From positions 28,158 through 92,157 of the forward strand of contig CALLBO010000003.1 of assembly GCA_937998875.1 (NCBI GenBank): a stretch of DNA of 64,000 bases. Direction: 5' to 3'. Positions 26,265 to 35,949 of this stretch are shown here, piece after piece. The first letter of the stretch is position 1. Each line of letters opens with the position of its first letter. Source of the stretch: an uncultured Granulosicoccaceae bacterium. GTDB lineage: Bacteria > Pseudomonadota > Gammaproteobacteria > Granulosicoccales > Granulosicoccaceae. The notes under the pieces are model-generated. The model was not told the origin of the DNA, did no database searches, and saw only the letters and a list, made by a program, of their open reading frames with translations. The translations under genes were made by a program, and so were the position numbers.

Positions 26265-27394
26265 GCCGGGCGCTCCATCCAGCGACTGACCACTTTAAGA
26301 AGTACGGTGACAAATATGATGATAAGAATCAAATAAACGATCGCGAGTAACGTACCGTAGCCGACGTTTGAACGGTCGCGATATTCACGAAAAATAAAAC
26401 TGGTGACACTGTCAGTGGCACCGCCCGGCCCGCCGGACGTGACATTGATAATAATATCTGCCAGTTTTAATTTGAATATGATCCGGATAACTATTGCTGT
26501 CACTGATACCGGCAGCATGAGTGGAAAGATAACTTCTTTAAAACTCTGCCAGCCAGTTGCACCATCGACCTTCGACGCTTCAATGACTTCCTGCGGTAAT
26601 GCCTGTAACCCTGCCAACAGCATAATCATCATGAACGGTATAAAGGTCCAGGCGTCCATTGCCATAATCATGAATCGTGCGACTTCGGCAGAGCCGAAAA
26701 AGCTGGGTTCTATACCTATTTCACGCAGAAGCCTTGAGATAGGGCCAAAGCGTACTTCCAGCATTGATTTGCCGATCATCCACGATACTGCCACCGGGCT
26801 CAGCATCAGCGGCAGTAGAAAAACCACCCGGAAAAATTTGCGTGCACGTATTTGCGAGTTAAGTAAGAGTGCCAGCCCGAATGCAATGATGTACTCCACA
26901 CTGACAGCAAGCACGTAGAACACCATATTTTTCAGCGCATTCCAGTAGAACTCGTCGTTCCACATTTCACGGACGTTTGCCAGGCCATTGGGTTGTGGCC
27001 CGTTTGGAGAGGCGAGGTTCCAGTCTGTGAACGAGATATAAAGTGCAAATAACAATGGAAAGACAACAAGGCTGATCACGAACAAGGCAGCAGGAAGTAC
27101 GAACAAAGTGCGTTTGCCTTTTTCTCCGTTAACAATCACCTGTGCGGCGCACAGCGCCGTTGCCCACAGCATGTAGGCATAAAGTACAGGTCGCCAGTTG
27201 TCGAACCCGTTTGCAACTCGACCGGTTTCAAATGCGAATTGCCATAGTGCAAGTGACAGACCAAACAGCGCCGTACCCCATACCAGAAGTTTTCCGAAGC
27301 GCTTGCGTTTGTCTGAGATATTGTCTGCTGTAACAGTATGCAGCAGGTCGCCTTCGATCATCATTGTCTGGTGTGTAGCCGATTCTGCAAGCAT
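26261..27394 (-). CDS. ABC sugar transporter permease (MalF type) with extended N-terminus
   Basis: A 377-residue permease, about 80 residues longer than common MalF/UgpA proteins because of two extra N-terminal helices (near residues 36-53 and 68-86). The EAA loop is VIEASKVDGATGWQSFKEVI. Neither ATG 27394 nor the two ATGs 11-12 codons later has a good ribosome site, so the start is uncertain. It is coupled to the MalG-type gene and follows the binding-protein gene after a hairpin. Confidence 0.88.
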   Translation of the reverse strand: MLAESATHQTMMIEGDLLHTVTADNISDKRKRFGKLLVWGTALFGLSLALWQFAFETGRVANGFDNWRPVLYAYMLWATALCAAQVIVNGEKGKRTLFVLPAALFVISLVVFPLLFALYISFTDWNLASPNGPQPNGLANVREMWNDEFYWNALKNMVFYVLAVSVEYIIAFGLALLLNSQIRARKFFRVVFLLPLMLSPVAVSWMIGKSMLEVRFGPISRLLREIGIEPSFFGSAEVARFMIMAMDAWTFIPFMMIMLLAGLQALPQEVIEASKVDGATGWQSFKEVIFPLMLPVSVTAIVIRIIFKLKLADIIINVTSGGPGGATDSVTSFIFREYRDRSNVGYGTLLAIVYLILIIIFVTVLLKVVSRWMERPA

Positions 27395-27450
27395 TGGTTT
27401 GATGGCTGGATTGATCTCTTTAGTGATGCGGGAAGAGAGCGGAGCAGGTA

Positions 27451-27476
27451 ACAGGCGTAGCTTGCGCTACGCCTGT
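27451..27476 (-). terminator. Hairpin between binding-protein and permease genes
   Basis: A perfect 11-bp stem (ACAGGCGTAGC / GCTACGCCTGT) with a 4-nt loop lies 61 bp after the binding-protein stop. No T-run follows on the - strand, so it is more likely a stabiliser or attenuator than a full terminator. Confidence 0.65.
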
Positions 27477-27536
27477 GGCAGGTACTTGTCATAATCTCCG
27501 TATCTAGCCGAGATGGACCTATGACGTGTAACTGTA

Positions 27537-29162
27537 CTAGAGGCCCAATGAAGCCTTGTACACAGCAATCTGATCATCGCGACCGATCTGATCTGTGATC
27601 TTTTCCCATGCTGCCGCTATTGCATCAGCAGTTTCCTGTGCTGAGGCGTATTTACCAGCATAGCCCTTGGCCAGTTCATCTTCAGCGACTGAGTAGTACT
27701 GGAAGATGCCCGGGATTCGAGGCTCAATAGCTGCATTGGGATGATTGTAGCTGTCTGCATTTGAGCCAAGGTAGTCTTCAATATAAGCGCGGTCATAACC
27801 TGCCTCTTCCCATTCTTCGAACTGGAAGTGTGAGTTACGATACGGCTGAAAACCTGAAGGATAAGCTGATGCCCATAGTGAAAGATCTTTGCCACCCAGG
27901 TGAGCCGCTGCTGACCACGCGGCCTTCTTCTTTTTCTCGTCACTGTCGACGGTTGCCATAACGTAAACACCCCAGCCAATGTAGGCCATATTGGGCGCTT
28001 CGTTACGTGTTTCTTCCCACTCACCGCTTTGTGCATTGTATACGCGGTCAGAGGCCGGGTTAATACCAAAGCCAACGACATCACCCACGACTGACGTATC
28101 GGAGGTACGTGCAGAAGAACCAACATCCCCCCACCAGTTCAGCATAGATCCACTGCCTGCAAGGAATTGCGAGAACGCTGTAGTACCCGGGTCTGCGTTG
28201 ATTTGATCAGCGGGGTAGGCGTCTGCTTCAATAAGATCCATAACATCCTGAATAGCTTGTACCCAGGCCGGGTTGTTAACCATGGGCTTCATGGTGTCTG
28301 GCTCGAATAGCCAGGCAGGGCTGTCCGGGTGCTTTGCATACGCGGAAGCGCGGTTTTCAAGGAAGTAGAAACCAAAACCACCCCAGCCCTTAAGCGGATC
28401 AAGATACCCGTGCGCAGGCAAACCAGTGAGTGGATCTTCTTTACCAACCAGGTCTTTGGAAATTTGATTGATTTCCTGCCAGGTGGTTGGTACCTCTTTA
28501 CCGGTAACAGATCCTTCGCCGAAGTAATCAGTTCTGTAGGCAAAAGTATGGCAGTCACCATCAATAGATACACGATAAGTCTTGCCGTCCCATGTTCCAA
28601 CGGGTGCTTTGAGGTAATCGACGTAATCATCCATGTCGATCTGTTCTTTCACCCAGTCCGGCATTTCAGATGCCATGCCTTTACCCAATACGTCACCCTC
28701 AAACGGTGCACCCATTTCGATAATATCGAAGTCTACTGTACCGGTAGCGATAGACTGTTGTAGTCGTGCGTTGTAATCAGCTTGTGCTAGATCGATCCAG
28801 TTGATCTTGGCGCCGGTATACGCTTCCCATGGCTTCAGGAAACCACGAAACAGGAAGTTGTGAAGGTTCTGATTGTTTAGTCCCATGAAGGTGAGTTCTA
28901 CACCATCGAATTCGCCAGCGGACACGTTTTCTTTCGTCGCACCCAGGCACATTTCACCAACTTTCTGCCAGTCGCTATCGGTTGGTGAGCCAGCACCAAC
29001 ACCTGGTATTTTCAGAATGTCTGCGCGGACATTGCTATGTGCATCACCCAGTGCCAGCTTCGGCATCATTGCGGCTGCACCGGCAGCTGTCATGCCTTTA
29101 AGCACTTGCCGACGGTTTAATTTCTGGGCATTTCTAATGTAGTTGTAAAGCTCAACCTTCAT
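27537..29162 (-). CDS. ABC transporter solute-binding protein with Tat-like signal
   Basis: A 541-residue periplasmic binding protein, larger than the usual 420 or so residues for family 1. The N-terminus has a twin-arginine motif (LNRRQVLKGMTAAGAAAMM), suggesting export of a folded protein by Tat. ATG 29162 has an excellent CGGAGGAAATAG ribosome site; an in-frame ATG at 29204 does not. It is the first gene of the importer operon (then 26261 and 25350). Its size recalls oligosaccharide or polyol binders. Alginate or uronate oligomers are possible ligands from context. Confidence 0.88.
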   Translation of the reverse strand: MKVELYNYIRNAQKLNRRQVLKGMTAAGAAAMMPKLALGDAHSNVRADILKIPGVGAGSPTDSDWQKVGEMCLGATKENVSAGEFDGVELTFMGLNNQNLHNFLFRGFLKPWEAYTGAKINWIDLAQADYNARLQQSIATGTVDFDIIEMGAPFEGDVLGKGMASEMPDWVKEQIDMDDYVDYLKAPVGTWDGKTYRVSIDGDCHTFAYRTDYFGEGSVTGKEVPTTWQEINQISKDLVGKEDPLTGLPAHGYLDPLKGWGGFGFYFLENRASAYAKHPDSPAWLFEPDTMKPMVNNPAWVQAIQDVMDLIEADAYPADQINADPGTTAFSQFLAGSGSMLNWWGDVGSSARTSDTSVVGDVVGFGINPASDRVYNAQSGEWEETRNEAPNMAYIGWGVYVMATVDSDEKKKKAAWSAAAHLGGKDLSLWASAYPSGFQPYRNSHFQFEEWEEAGYDRAYIEDYLGSNADSYNHPNAAIEPRIPGIFQYYSVAEDELAKGYAGKYASAQETADAIAAAWEKITDQIGRDDQIAVYKASLGL

Positions 29163-29204
29163 ACTATTTCCTCCGGGTTTTAGTAAAAACTGTTGATAAA
29201 ACAA

Positions 29205-29678
29205 GCTGTTCAGGGAAAATTCTGATTTTTTCCTGAGCCAGTACCGCTGAGCCAGGCTGGGGGATTACCAAAACATCGTTTAATCCGCCCATGCTTGCGT
29301 AACTGACCGCTACGCACACAGGATACCCCAGATATATGATTGGGTCATGTGGTTAAATTATGCTCCGTTCTGCTGTCGGTGATTAGTGAACAGGCTTAAG
29401 AATTAGAGCGTTGTTGAACCAGGGTGGTAAAGGTTCTAGTCCATGCCAGTCACACTTCCTGTGCGTTGGCAGGGTGCTTTGAGAATAACGCGACTTTATT
29501 ATTCTCCATAAGTTTTTCAGCCTCGACTGAGTTCATGAACAATGCTATCGTTTTTAATCTTCAGTTGACTAATGCTCGAACGCAAACATGCTTAACTCTT
29601 TTCGTTTGCATGTGTTTATTGGCATCCGCCGCACTTGCTAACCGTAATCTATAAAGTAGCGAATCAGGAACCAGGCTA
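29205..29678. promoter_or_regulatory. Divergent intergenic region between transporter operon and its ATPase gene
   Basis: About 475 bp with no supported gene. It separates the - strand binding-protein operon from the + strand ATPase and should hold promoters for both. A small inverted repeat (CAGGGAAAA...TTTTTTCCTG, about 29211-29236) is visible. A 76-codon + frame (29424-29654) lacks a ribosome site and protein-like features. Confidence 0.4.
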
Positions 29679-30713
29679 ATGGGGAACGTCACGATCCGGG
29701 ATTTGCGCAAGTCTTATGGAAAAGTAGAAGTAATCCATGGACTGAGCCTTGATATTGGTGACTCTGAGTTTGTTGCATTGGTCGGACCCTCGGGGTGTGG
29801 TAAGTCAACGCTACTTCGAATGATTGCCGGTCTCGAACCGATTAATGCAGGTACTGTTGCTATTGGTGACCGGGTAGTTAACAACCTTCCTCCATCGGAA
29901 CGCGATATCGCTATGGTTTTTCAAACCTACGCGCTTTATCCGCACAAATCGGTGGCGGAAAATATGGGCTTTGCACTGAAGGTTGCCGGTAAGAGTAAGT
30001 CTGAAATAAGTCTTCGCGTTAAGGAAGCAGCCGAGATACTCAGTTTGACTGAGTATCTTGATCGCAAGCCGCGTCATTTGTCTGGTGGTCAGCGCCAACG
30101 AGTTGCGATGGGCCGGGCTATAGTTCGGGATCCGGAAGTGTTTCTTTTTGATGAGCCGCTTTCCAACCTGGACGCAAAGCTCAGAGTTCAGATGCGTACA
30201 GAAATTAAAGAGCTGCACCAGCGTTTAAAGACAACGACTGTCTTTGTAACGCATGATCAGATAGAAGCGATGACACTGGCAGACAGAATCGTTGTTATGC
30301 AGGATGGTTACATTGAACAAATAGGTACACCGCTGGAACTCTACGATCATCCGGTCAATGAATTCGTTGCAACTTTCATCGGTGCCCCGTCCATGAATCT
30401 ATTGTCAGCCAGCCTGAACAACGGAACTGTCTCGATAGGAGATCAGCAGTTCGATGGACCGGCTGGCAATGGTGAAGTGAAATTGGGTGTTCGGCCGGAA
30501 CATCTGGTTATGTCAGAAAACGGTCTGCCGATGACGGTCAAGGTAGTAGAGCCTACCGGTTCCGAGACTATGGTCTTTCTGAACTTTGAAAGTCAGGATG
30601 TGGTTGCTGTTTTCCGAGAGCGGCATGATTTTAAAACGGGTCAGGTAATACACCTGCAACCTGACCCGGCACATTTGCACTTATTTAGTGCTGAGGACGG
30701 TAAGCGGCTTTAG
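29679..30713 (+). CDS. ABC sugar transporter ATP-binding protein (MalK/UgpC type)
   Basis: A 344-residue ATPase: Walker [11 protein letters not shown]-loop MVFQTYALYPH, signature LSGGQRQR, Walker [14 protein letters not shown], switch His in VTHDQIEAMTLAD, and a C-terminal TOBE-like domain (LGVRPEHL). It is divergent from the importer genes at 25350-29162, which lack an ATPase of their own, and is the natural partner. It is similar to, but distinct from, the ATPase at 4760. GC-rich GCGGG/CCCGC near 30728-30742 could form a small hairpin after the gene. Confidence 0.93.
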   Translation: MGNVTIRDLRKSYGKVEVIHGLSLDIGDSEFVALVGPSGCGKSTLLRMIAGLEPINAGTVAIGDRVVNNLPPSERDIAMVFQTYALYPHKSVAENMGFALKVAGKSKSEISLRVKEAAEILSLTEYLDRKPRHLSGGQRQRVAMGRAIVRDPEVFLFDEPLSNLDAKLRVQMRTEIKELHQRLKTTTVFVTHDQIEAMTLADRIVVMQDGYIEQIGTPLELYDHPVNEFVATFIGAPSMNLLSASLNNGTVSIGDQQFDGPAGNGEVKLGVRPEHLVMSENGLPMTVKVVEPTGSETMVFLNFESQDVVAVFRERHDFKTGQVIHLQPDPAHLHLFSAEDGKRL

Positions 30714-30941
30714 GTCTGCTTAGTTCTGCGGGAAGCACCCGCGCATGAATGTTGGCATGTCATAGCGGGCGGCCTTTTACTTTATTCGGGAAAGTACCAT
30801 GATCACGATGTCAGGGGATTGCAGTCTGTTTGTATATCATCGATATTAAGTAATCTGGTTGCCAGCATCACCTGGTACTGTTCCGAAGCGCACCCCGTTA
30901 CACATTAACCTGATATAAAAAAGTTTGTATCGCTTTCTAAG

Positions 30942-32168
30942 TTAGTTTTGTCCGGGAAGTTTCCAGAGTCCGGCCCGGGCACCTTCGGTAAGCGCCAATA
31001 CAATATGATAAAGCAATCGGCTGAGTGCCTCTGGCCATATAGGTTTGCCGGTATTGTCCAGTTGATTCACAAATGCCGGTTGATTTGCAAAGTACTTACG
31101 AAAAACAAGCAACATCAATTGCTGCGCGCTGATTGCATGATCTGTATGGTCTTTTCTGATGGCATAGGTCTTAATTGCTTCTGTCTGTGGCCAGAGTAGG
31201 AAATTGTCTTCCCGCCAGCTGGTATCGGCTGCTACAGCATCAAACGTGGCACCTTGCATAACGCCGCTTGAAGCAAAGCCATATTTGTCTGCAAACGCCA
31301 GTAAGGCATCTGCGGTGCCGCATACCTGCGTGTCTCCACCGAGTTCAGCTTCACGATAAAGTAGCCAGGCCCATTCGCATTGATGCCCTATTTCACGTCG
31401 CTGACCGTTTCGTCCGGCAAGCGATTTTAAATTGGGGGCAATGAACTCGATGAGTGTGCCAGTGGCTTGATCGTAAAAATACTCAAGTCCTTTCATTCTC
31501 ATTTGCTTAGCACGTTCAAGCCAGGCCGGACACCCGGTCATCTCATATACCTGAAGTGCGGCTTCATAGAGATGCATGTGCGGGTTTTGAGCTCGCCACG
31601 GAGCGTCTGGATGTTGTGGGTCTTTAAGCCCGTCATGTTCGAGTAGCAGGTCGGTGGCAGGGTCAGTAAGATTGTTCGCGATAGATAGCCAGCAAGCTTC
31701 AAGTTCGGCATCTATGTTGACTTCCGGATTTAGTTTTCCCCAGGTAGAAAGCCCCAGCAGTACAAAGCTCTGATCATAACTCAGAGCCAGATCGTCATCT
31801 TTGTTACCGGTAGGCTGTTTAGTACCATTACGAGCGCGACTGTAAATGCCAGGTGTTTTTCGAAACGAGGGTAGTGTGTCGCGTGCAACCCGTGCGGCCC
31901 TATGAAAAACAGTACTCCCGGTTATTAGAGCCAGATGTGAGAACGTGAAAAGCAACCGTGCCTGGGCTAGTACAGTTCTTCTGTCTTTTTGTAACGGCTT
32001 TGCTTTATCGTCTAGTAGGTCGTAAAAACCAAATCCTTCAGGATCTTGAGCGCGTTCAATCCATTGAGGTAAGAAAGATTGATGGAACCAGTCTACCCAC
32101 TCTTGTAGTTGTGCGTCTTCAGCTGGTTGGGGTGTTGCAATTGATTGTATTGATGAATGGGTATTCAA
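30942..32168 (-). CDS. AGE-family sugar epimerase/isomerase
   Basis: A 408-residue (alpha/alpha)6-barrel protein of the N-acylglucosamine 2-epimerase/mannose isomerase family. Motifs include QARLLFTFSHLA, NPHMHLYEAAL (with catalytic-site His), GHQCEWAWLL and WPQTEAIK. The family includes aldose-ketose isomerases such as YihS and mannose isomerase. It overlaps the GntR regulator gene by 4 bp and faces uxuA and uxuB, so it could convert a hexuronate or mannose-type sugar to the keto sugar used by UxuB; D-mannuronate to D-fructuronate would fit alginate use but is inference. Confidence 0.87.
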   Translation of the reverse strand: MNTHSSIQSIATPQPAEDAQLQEWVDWFHQSFLPQWIERAQDPEGFGFYDLLDDKAKPLQKDRRTVLAQARLLFTFSHLALITGSTVFHRAARVARDTLPSFRKTPGIYSRARNGTKQPTGNKDDDLALSYDQSFVLLGLSTWGKLNPEVNIDAELEACWLSIANNLTDPATDLLLEHDGLKDPQHPDAPWRAQNPHMHLYEAALQVYEMTGCPAWLERAKQMRMKGLEYFYDQATGTLIEFIAPNLKSLAGRNGQRREIGHQCEWAWLLYREAELGGDTQVCGTADALLAFADKYGFASSGVMQGATFDAVAADTSWREDNFLLWPQTEAIKTYAIRKDHTDHAISAQQLMLLVFRKYFANQPAFVNQLDNTGKPIWPEALSRLLYHIVLALTEGARAGLWKLPGQN

Positions 32169-32872
32169 ATTTCAGTAAGTACCTCGGTGTCTTCAAAGTA
32201 GTCTGGGTAGGTTGCAACCACTTGTGGTAAATCATTTTTTATTTCCCGTAAGTGTGTACGCATAGCCCTGTCAGCGCTTTTTGCGCTGCCTTTTCTAATT
32301 GCTTCAACGATTGCTGCGTGTTGAGTAATAAGTTTTCCCGGTGAGAACTCTCTGGCACTGATGTTCCTGACGCGTGTCATTGGCAGGTTGAGACCTTCCA
32401 GGTAGTCGGATACTTCGGGTGCCTTTGCATAATTCGCTAATGATTGATGAAATGACTCATCGAGGCGCATGAACTCAGCTGGTGCTGAAGCCTCTGCTAC
32501 TTTTTTCTGTAGCTCTATGTGCGATGTAAGGTCGATGATCATGTCAGGTGTCGCATTATCTACAACCTTGCGGACGAGGTCTGCCTCAACTGCCTCACGA
32601 ATGAATCGTGCGGTAAGTGCAGCTGATACTGAAATACGTTTTATGAAAGTACCGCGCTGCGGGCGAATGCTAACCAGATTTTCTTCCGCCAGCTTTATAA
32701 ATGCTTCACGAACCGGTTGGCGTGATACTTCATAGCTTGCGGCAATTTCTGTCTCTGAAATGCGTTGGCCGGGAGCGAGTTCGCAGGAAACTATCCGGTC
32801 ACGCAGTCTTTTATGCAACTGAGGGGAGACGGCATTCTCGACAGATAATGGTATGAGGGTGGCTGGGCTCAT
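32165..32872 (-). CDS. GntR-family transcriptional regulator, FCD subfamily
   Basis: A 235-residue regulator. The winged helix is at residues 18-84, with the recognition-helix region AASYEVSRQPVREAFIKLAE. The FCD ligand-binding domain follows, with metal-type residues in LDESFHQSL and ITQHAAIVEAI. UxuR, ExuR-like and other uronate regulators belong to this class. It is divergent from uxuA with 109 bp between, and co-transcribed with the AGE gene. It probably represses the divergent uxuAB-dctPQM block and its own operon until a uronate intermediate appears. Confidence 0.88.
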   Translation of the reverse strand: MSPATLIPLSVENAVSPQLHKRLRDRIVSCELAPGQRISETEIAASYEVSRQPVREAFIKLAEENLVSIRPQRGTFIKRISVSAALTARFIREAVEADLVRKVVDNATPDMIIDLTSHIELQKKVAEASAPAEFMRLDESFHQSLANYAKAPEVSDYLEGLNLPMTRVRNISAREFSPGKLITQHAAIVEAIRKGSAKSADRAMRTHLREIKNDLPQVVATYPDYFEDTEVLTEI

Positions 32873-32920
32873 AGGCAGATTTCACGAAGGCTGTAGGAGT
32901 TATAGCGTCGACAGGTCAGT

Positions 32921-32929
32921 GTTGTCAAC
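32921..32929. promoter_or_regulatory. Candidate operator for the GntR regulator
   Basis: The 9-bp palindrome GTTGTCAAC (arms GTTG/CAAC) lies midway in the divergent GntR/uxuA region. Its size and placement suit a FadR/FCD-type operator. It is short enough to arise by chance, and I found no second convincing copy nearby. Confidence 0.3.
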
Positions 32930-32981
32930 TAGTATGGAAGCATGGTAGATTATTTCCATTGAAGAGGAGGAATGTATAAGA

Positions 32982-34199
32982 ATGCAGCAGACGTGGCGTT
33001 GGTTCGGGCCGAACGACGCGGTTTCAATTGATGAGTTGTTGCAGGCGGGAGTGCAGGGCGTCGTCACAGCGTTGCACCATGTGCCGCCAGGCGAAGTCTG
33101 GGCAATGGAACAGATTGGTCAGCGGCAGCTTGAGGTTGCGCGTATGGCTGATGGGTCTCGATCAAATCTTGCCTGGGTGGTCGTTGAAAGTCTGCCGGTT
33201 TCTGAAGATATCAAACGGCAAAGTGGGGATTGGAAACAGCATATTGAAAACTACCGTCAAAGCCTGACTCACCTGCATACCGCAGGTATAGAGGTAGTCT
33301 GCTACAACTTCATGCCGGTACTCGACTGGACGCGTACCGATTTAGCGTACCGACTGCAAAGCGGTGCAACCTGCATGCGTTTTGATTATACGGACTTCGC
33401 TGTGTTTGATATTAGTCTGCTTAAACGCGATGGTGCTGCTGCAGATTTTCCCGAAGAAATTGTCGAATCAGCCGCTGTGCGTTTTGCAGGTATGTCTGAT
33501 TCAACTAAGGCAGCGCTGCTGGATAATCTTGTTTGTGGATTACCCGGGACAGATATCACGCTGTCTTTAGAAGATGTGCGTTCGCACTTGACTGCCTATA
33601 ACAACATCTCCGCTGATCAATTGCGGGCCAATCTAATAGATTTTCTGGCGGAGGTTGCACCTCATGCTGAATCTCTTGGAATGAGGTTATGCTGTCACCC
33701 GGATGATCCGCCATATCCGTTGATGGGTTTGCCCAGAATCATGTCAACTGAAAGTCACTACCAACAAGTTCTGGACGCTGTCGACATCAACTCAAACGGT
33801 GTGACGCTTTGTTCTGGCTCTCTGGGGGCACGCTCCGACAACGATTTGCCGGGCATGATGCAACGTCTCGGTGAGCGTGTGCATTTTCTTCACCTGCGTA
33901 ACGTACAGCGTGAAAGCGATGCGTTGTTTGGTAGCTTCCATGAGTCTGAGCATCTTCAAGGTGGCACAGATATGGTCGCGTTGATTGCGGCGGTGCTTGA
34001 GGAAGAACACAAACGTAAGCTGACAGGTAGGTCTGATATCTCGATTCCGTACAGACCGGATCATGGACAGAACATTCTCGATGATCACAATCGTACTGCT
34101 CAACCTGGATATCCTGCGATTGGCAGGTTAAAAGGCCTTGCGGAGTTACGTGGAATAGAAGCAACACTTAGTCATCCGGCTCACGGTGCTTTGAGCTGA
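32982..34199 (+). CDS. uxuA: Mannonate dehydratase UxuA
   Basis: A 405-residue UxuA, which dehydrates D-mannonate to 2-keto-3-deoxy-D-gluconate (KDG). The metal-site motif LCCHPDDPPYPLMGLPRI is characteristic, with further His and Asp in HFLHLRNVQ and YRPDHGQNIL. The opening WRWFGPNDAVSIDE is typical. AGAGGAGGAA lies upstream of ATG 32982. Its stop overlaps the uxuB start (TGATG). Confidence 0.95.
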   Translation: MQQTWRWFGPNDAVSIDELLQAGVQGVVTALHHVPPGEVWAMEQIGQRQLEVARMADGSRSNLAWVVVESLPVSEDIKRQSGDWKQHIENYRQSLTHLHTAGIEVVCYNFMPVLDWTRTDLAYRLQSGATCMRFDYTDFAVFDISLLKRDGAAADFPEEIVESAAVRFAGMSDSTKAALLDNLVCGLPGTDITLSLEDVRSHLTAYNNISADQLRANLIDFLAEVAPHAESLGMRLCCHPDDPPYPLMGLPRIMSTESHYQQVLDAVDINSNGVTLCSGSLGARSDNDLPGMMQRLGERVHFLHLRNVQRESDALFGSFHESEHLQGGTDMVALIAAVLEEEHKRKLTGRSDISIPYRPDHGQNILDDHNRTAQPGYPAIGRLKGLAELRGIEATLSHPAHGALS

Positions 34200-35758
34200 T
34201 GTGTGCTCGATTGACATCGATAGACGGGGTAAGCAGTTCGGTGCGGCGACCCGGTTATCTACCCGAAGAACATGGTATTGGCATTGTTCATATCGGAGTG
34301 GGGTCTTTTCATCGTGCGCATCAGGCGGTGTTTACAGATGATGCATTGGCTCAACACGGCGGTGACTGGCGAATTGCCGGTGTTAGTTTGCGTTCAAAAG
34401 AGATTGCTTCCGCGCTGAACACCCAAAACGGTTTATACACAGTGATCGAGAAGGGCCATGTGAACAGTGCGGCAGATAGTACAGCAAGAATTATTGCGGC
34501 AATTGATCATGTCATTGCTGCAGACACTGAAGCTACATTGTCAATGCTGTGCGATCCCGGGGTGCGCATTGTGACACTCACTGTGACGGAAGCCGGTTAC
34601 GGAATTGATCGCGAAAGCCGATTGCCGGATAGGAGCAATTCGTTGATAGTGGCAGATCTTGCTAATCCCGCAAATGCAGTGGGAGTATTAGGCTTGCTTG
34701 TCGAATCTATTTATCGTCGTCGTGAATCAGGGATCGAGCCTTTTACGATAGTGTCGTGCGACAACCTGCCTGCTAACGGAGAATTTCTGCGCGACGGTGT
34801 CGTCGGGTTTTCACGCTCTGCCTATAACGATGAGCTGGCAAACTGGATCAAAGACACAGTGGCGTTCCCGAATTCGATGGTTGATCGAATTACACCTGCG
34901 CCTACCATTGAAACTTACAAAGACGCGGAAAGACTGACTGGCTGCGAAGATAAGGCTGCGGTTGAAACAGAGCCTTTTATTCAATGGATTATTGAAGATA
35001 CTTTTCCTTCAGGCAGACCCAAGTGGGAGGCCGGTGGGGCGGTCTTCGTTGACGATGTAGCGCAGTACGAGCGTATGAAGCTAACGATGCTGAACGGGAC
35101 TCACTCTATGTTGGCTTATAGCGGGTATTTGAGCGGCAGCGCCTGCGTACGCGATGTAATGCAAGATGAACATCTTTCCAGGCTGGTCCAAAGGCACTTG
35201 CAAGCCGCAGCAGAACTGTTGCAACCGGTACCGGGTGTAGACTATGGCGAATACGCATCGGCTCTGACTGATAGGTTTTCCAACCCTTCTATCGCCCATC
35301 AGACCTTTCAGATTGCGAGCGATGGTACTGAAAAGCTGCCGCAACGCATATTTCAACCAGCCATCAAAGCCCTGAACGCAAATACAGACATCAGACCATT
35401 TGCATATGCCGCCGCCATGTGGATGCGCTTTTGTCTGCAGAGACTGGACGACGGTACAACTTATGACTTGAATGATCCTCGTGCTAATGAAATCTCGCAA
35501 GCAGTGAAAGGTGTTGGGCAAGATGGATTTTCGCTGGCTGATGCCATTCATGCGTTGCCTGACTTTATTCCTCATGAGTTGAGTGAGAGTAGACCGTGGC
35601 GCGAGTGTGTTGCGGAGGTTCTGACTTTCTCGCTATGTGAGGGATGTGTTGCCGCTGTAACACGTGAAGCCACGATGTATGCTGCAATGAGAAACACCAC
35701 TGTAGGCGAGATACCCTTAGGTGACACAGAGCCTGTTCAAGCGAGATTGAGGAGTTAG
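34199..35758 (+). CDS. uxuB: D-mannonate oxidoreductase / fructuronate reductase UxuB
   Basis: A 519-residue polyol-specific long-chain dehydrogenase of the mannitol dehydrogenase family. The NAD-binding start is IGVGSFHRAHQAVFTDDALA; the catalytic Lys and His lie in MKLTMLNGTHSMLAYSGYL. It reduces D-fructuronate to D-mannonate, the UxuA substrate. Mannitol or altronate as substrate is possible for the family, but coupling to uxuA points to fructuronate. Confidence 0.9.
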   Translation: MCARLTSIDGVSSSVRRPGYLPEEHGIGIVHIGVGSFHRAHQAVFTDDALAQHGGDWRIAGVSLRSKEIASALNTQNGLYTVIEKGHVNSAADSTARIIAAIDHVIAADTEATLSMLCDPGVRIVTLTVTEAGYGIDRESRLPDRSNSLIVADLANPANAVGVLGLLVESIYRRRESGIEPFTIVSCDNLPANGEFLRDGVVGFSRSAYNDELANWIKDTVAFPNSMVDRITPAPTIETYKDAERLTGCEDKAAVETEPFIQWIIEDTFPSGRPKWEAGGAVFVDDVAQYERMKLTMLNGTHSMLAYSGYLSGSACVRDVMQDEHLSRLVQRHLQAAAELLQPVPGVDYGEYASALTDRFSNPSIAHQTFQIASDGTEKLPQRIFQPAIKALNANTDIRPFAYAAAMWMRFCLQRLDDGTTYDLNDPRANEISQAVKGVGQDGFSLADAIHALPDFIPHELSESRPWRECVAEVLTFSLCEGCVAAVTREATMYAAMRNTTVGEIPLGDTEPVQARLRS

Positions 35759-35780
35759 CTGTTGATGCAAAATACAACTG

Positions 35781-35817
35781 CCCGGTTGGTGACGGGGCTG
35801 GATAAATTACAGCCGGG
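35781..35817 (+). terminator. Weak hairpin after uxuB
   Basis: CCCGGTTG (35781-35788) can pair with CAGCCGGG (35810-35817), with one GU pair and a 21-nt loop, followed by AATTTTC. It may attenuate transcription between uxuB and the TRAP genes. The T-run is short, so the call is tentative. Confidence 0.35.
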
Positions 35818-35949
35818 AATTTTCAGTTTGTACCGCAGTACGGAGTTTGTGTGCTTACGTAGCACTGGCTCCGAAATGCCCGGCTATTCGGGATCTATCA
35901 AGTTTATTCGCGGCCAGGCCGCATTTCTTTAATCCATTGGGAGTATGTA

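Noticed and set aside
29424..29654. 76-residue secreted-like peptide
   Set aside because: Hydrophobic stretch near the C-terminus only, no ribosome site, inside a divergent promoter region.
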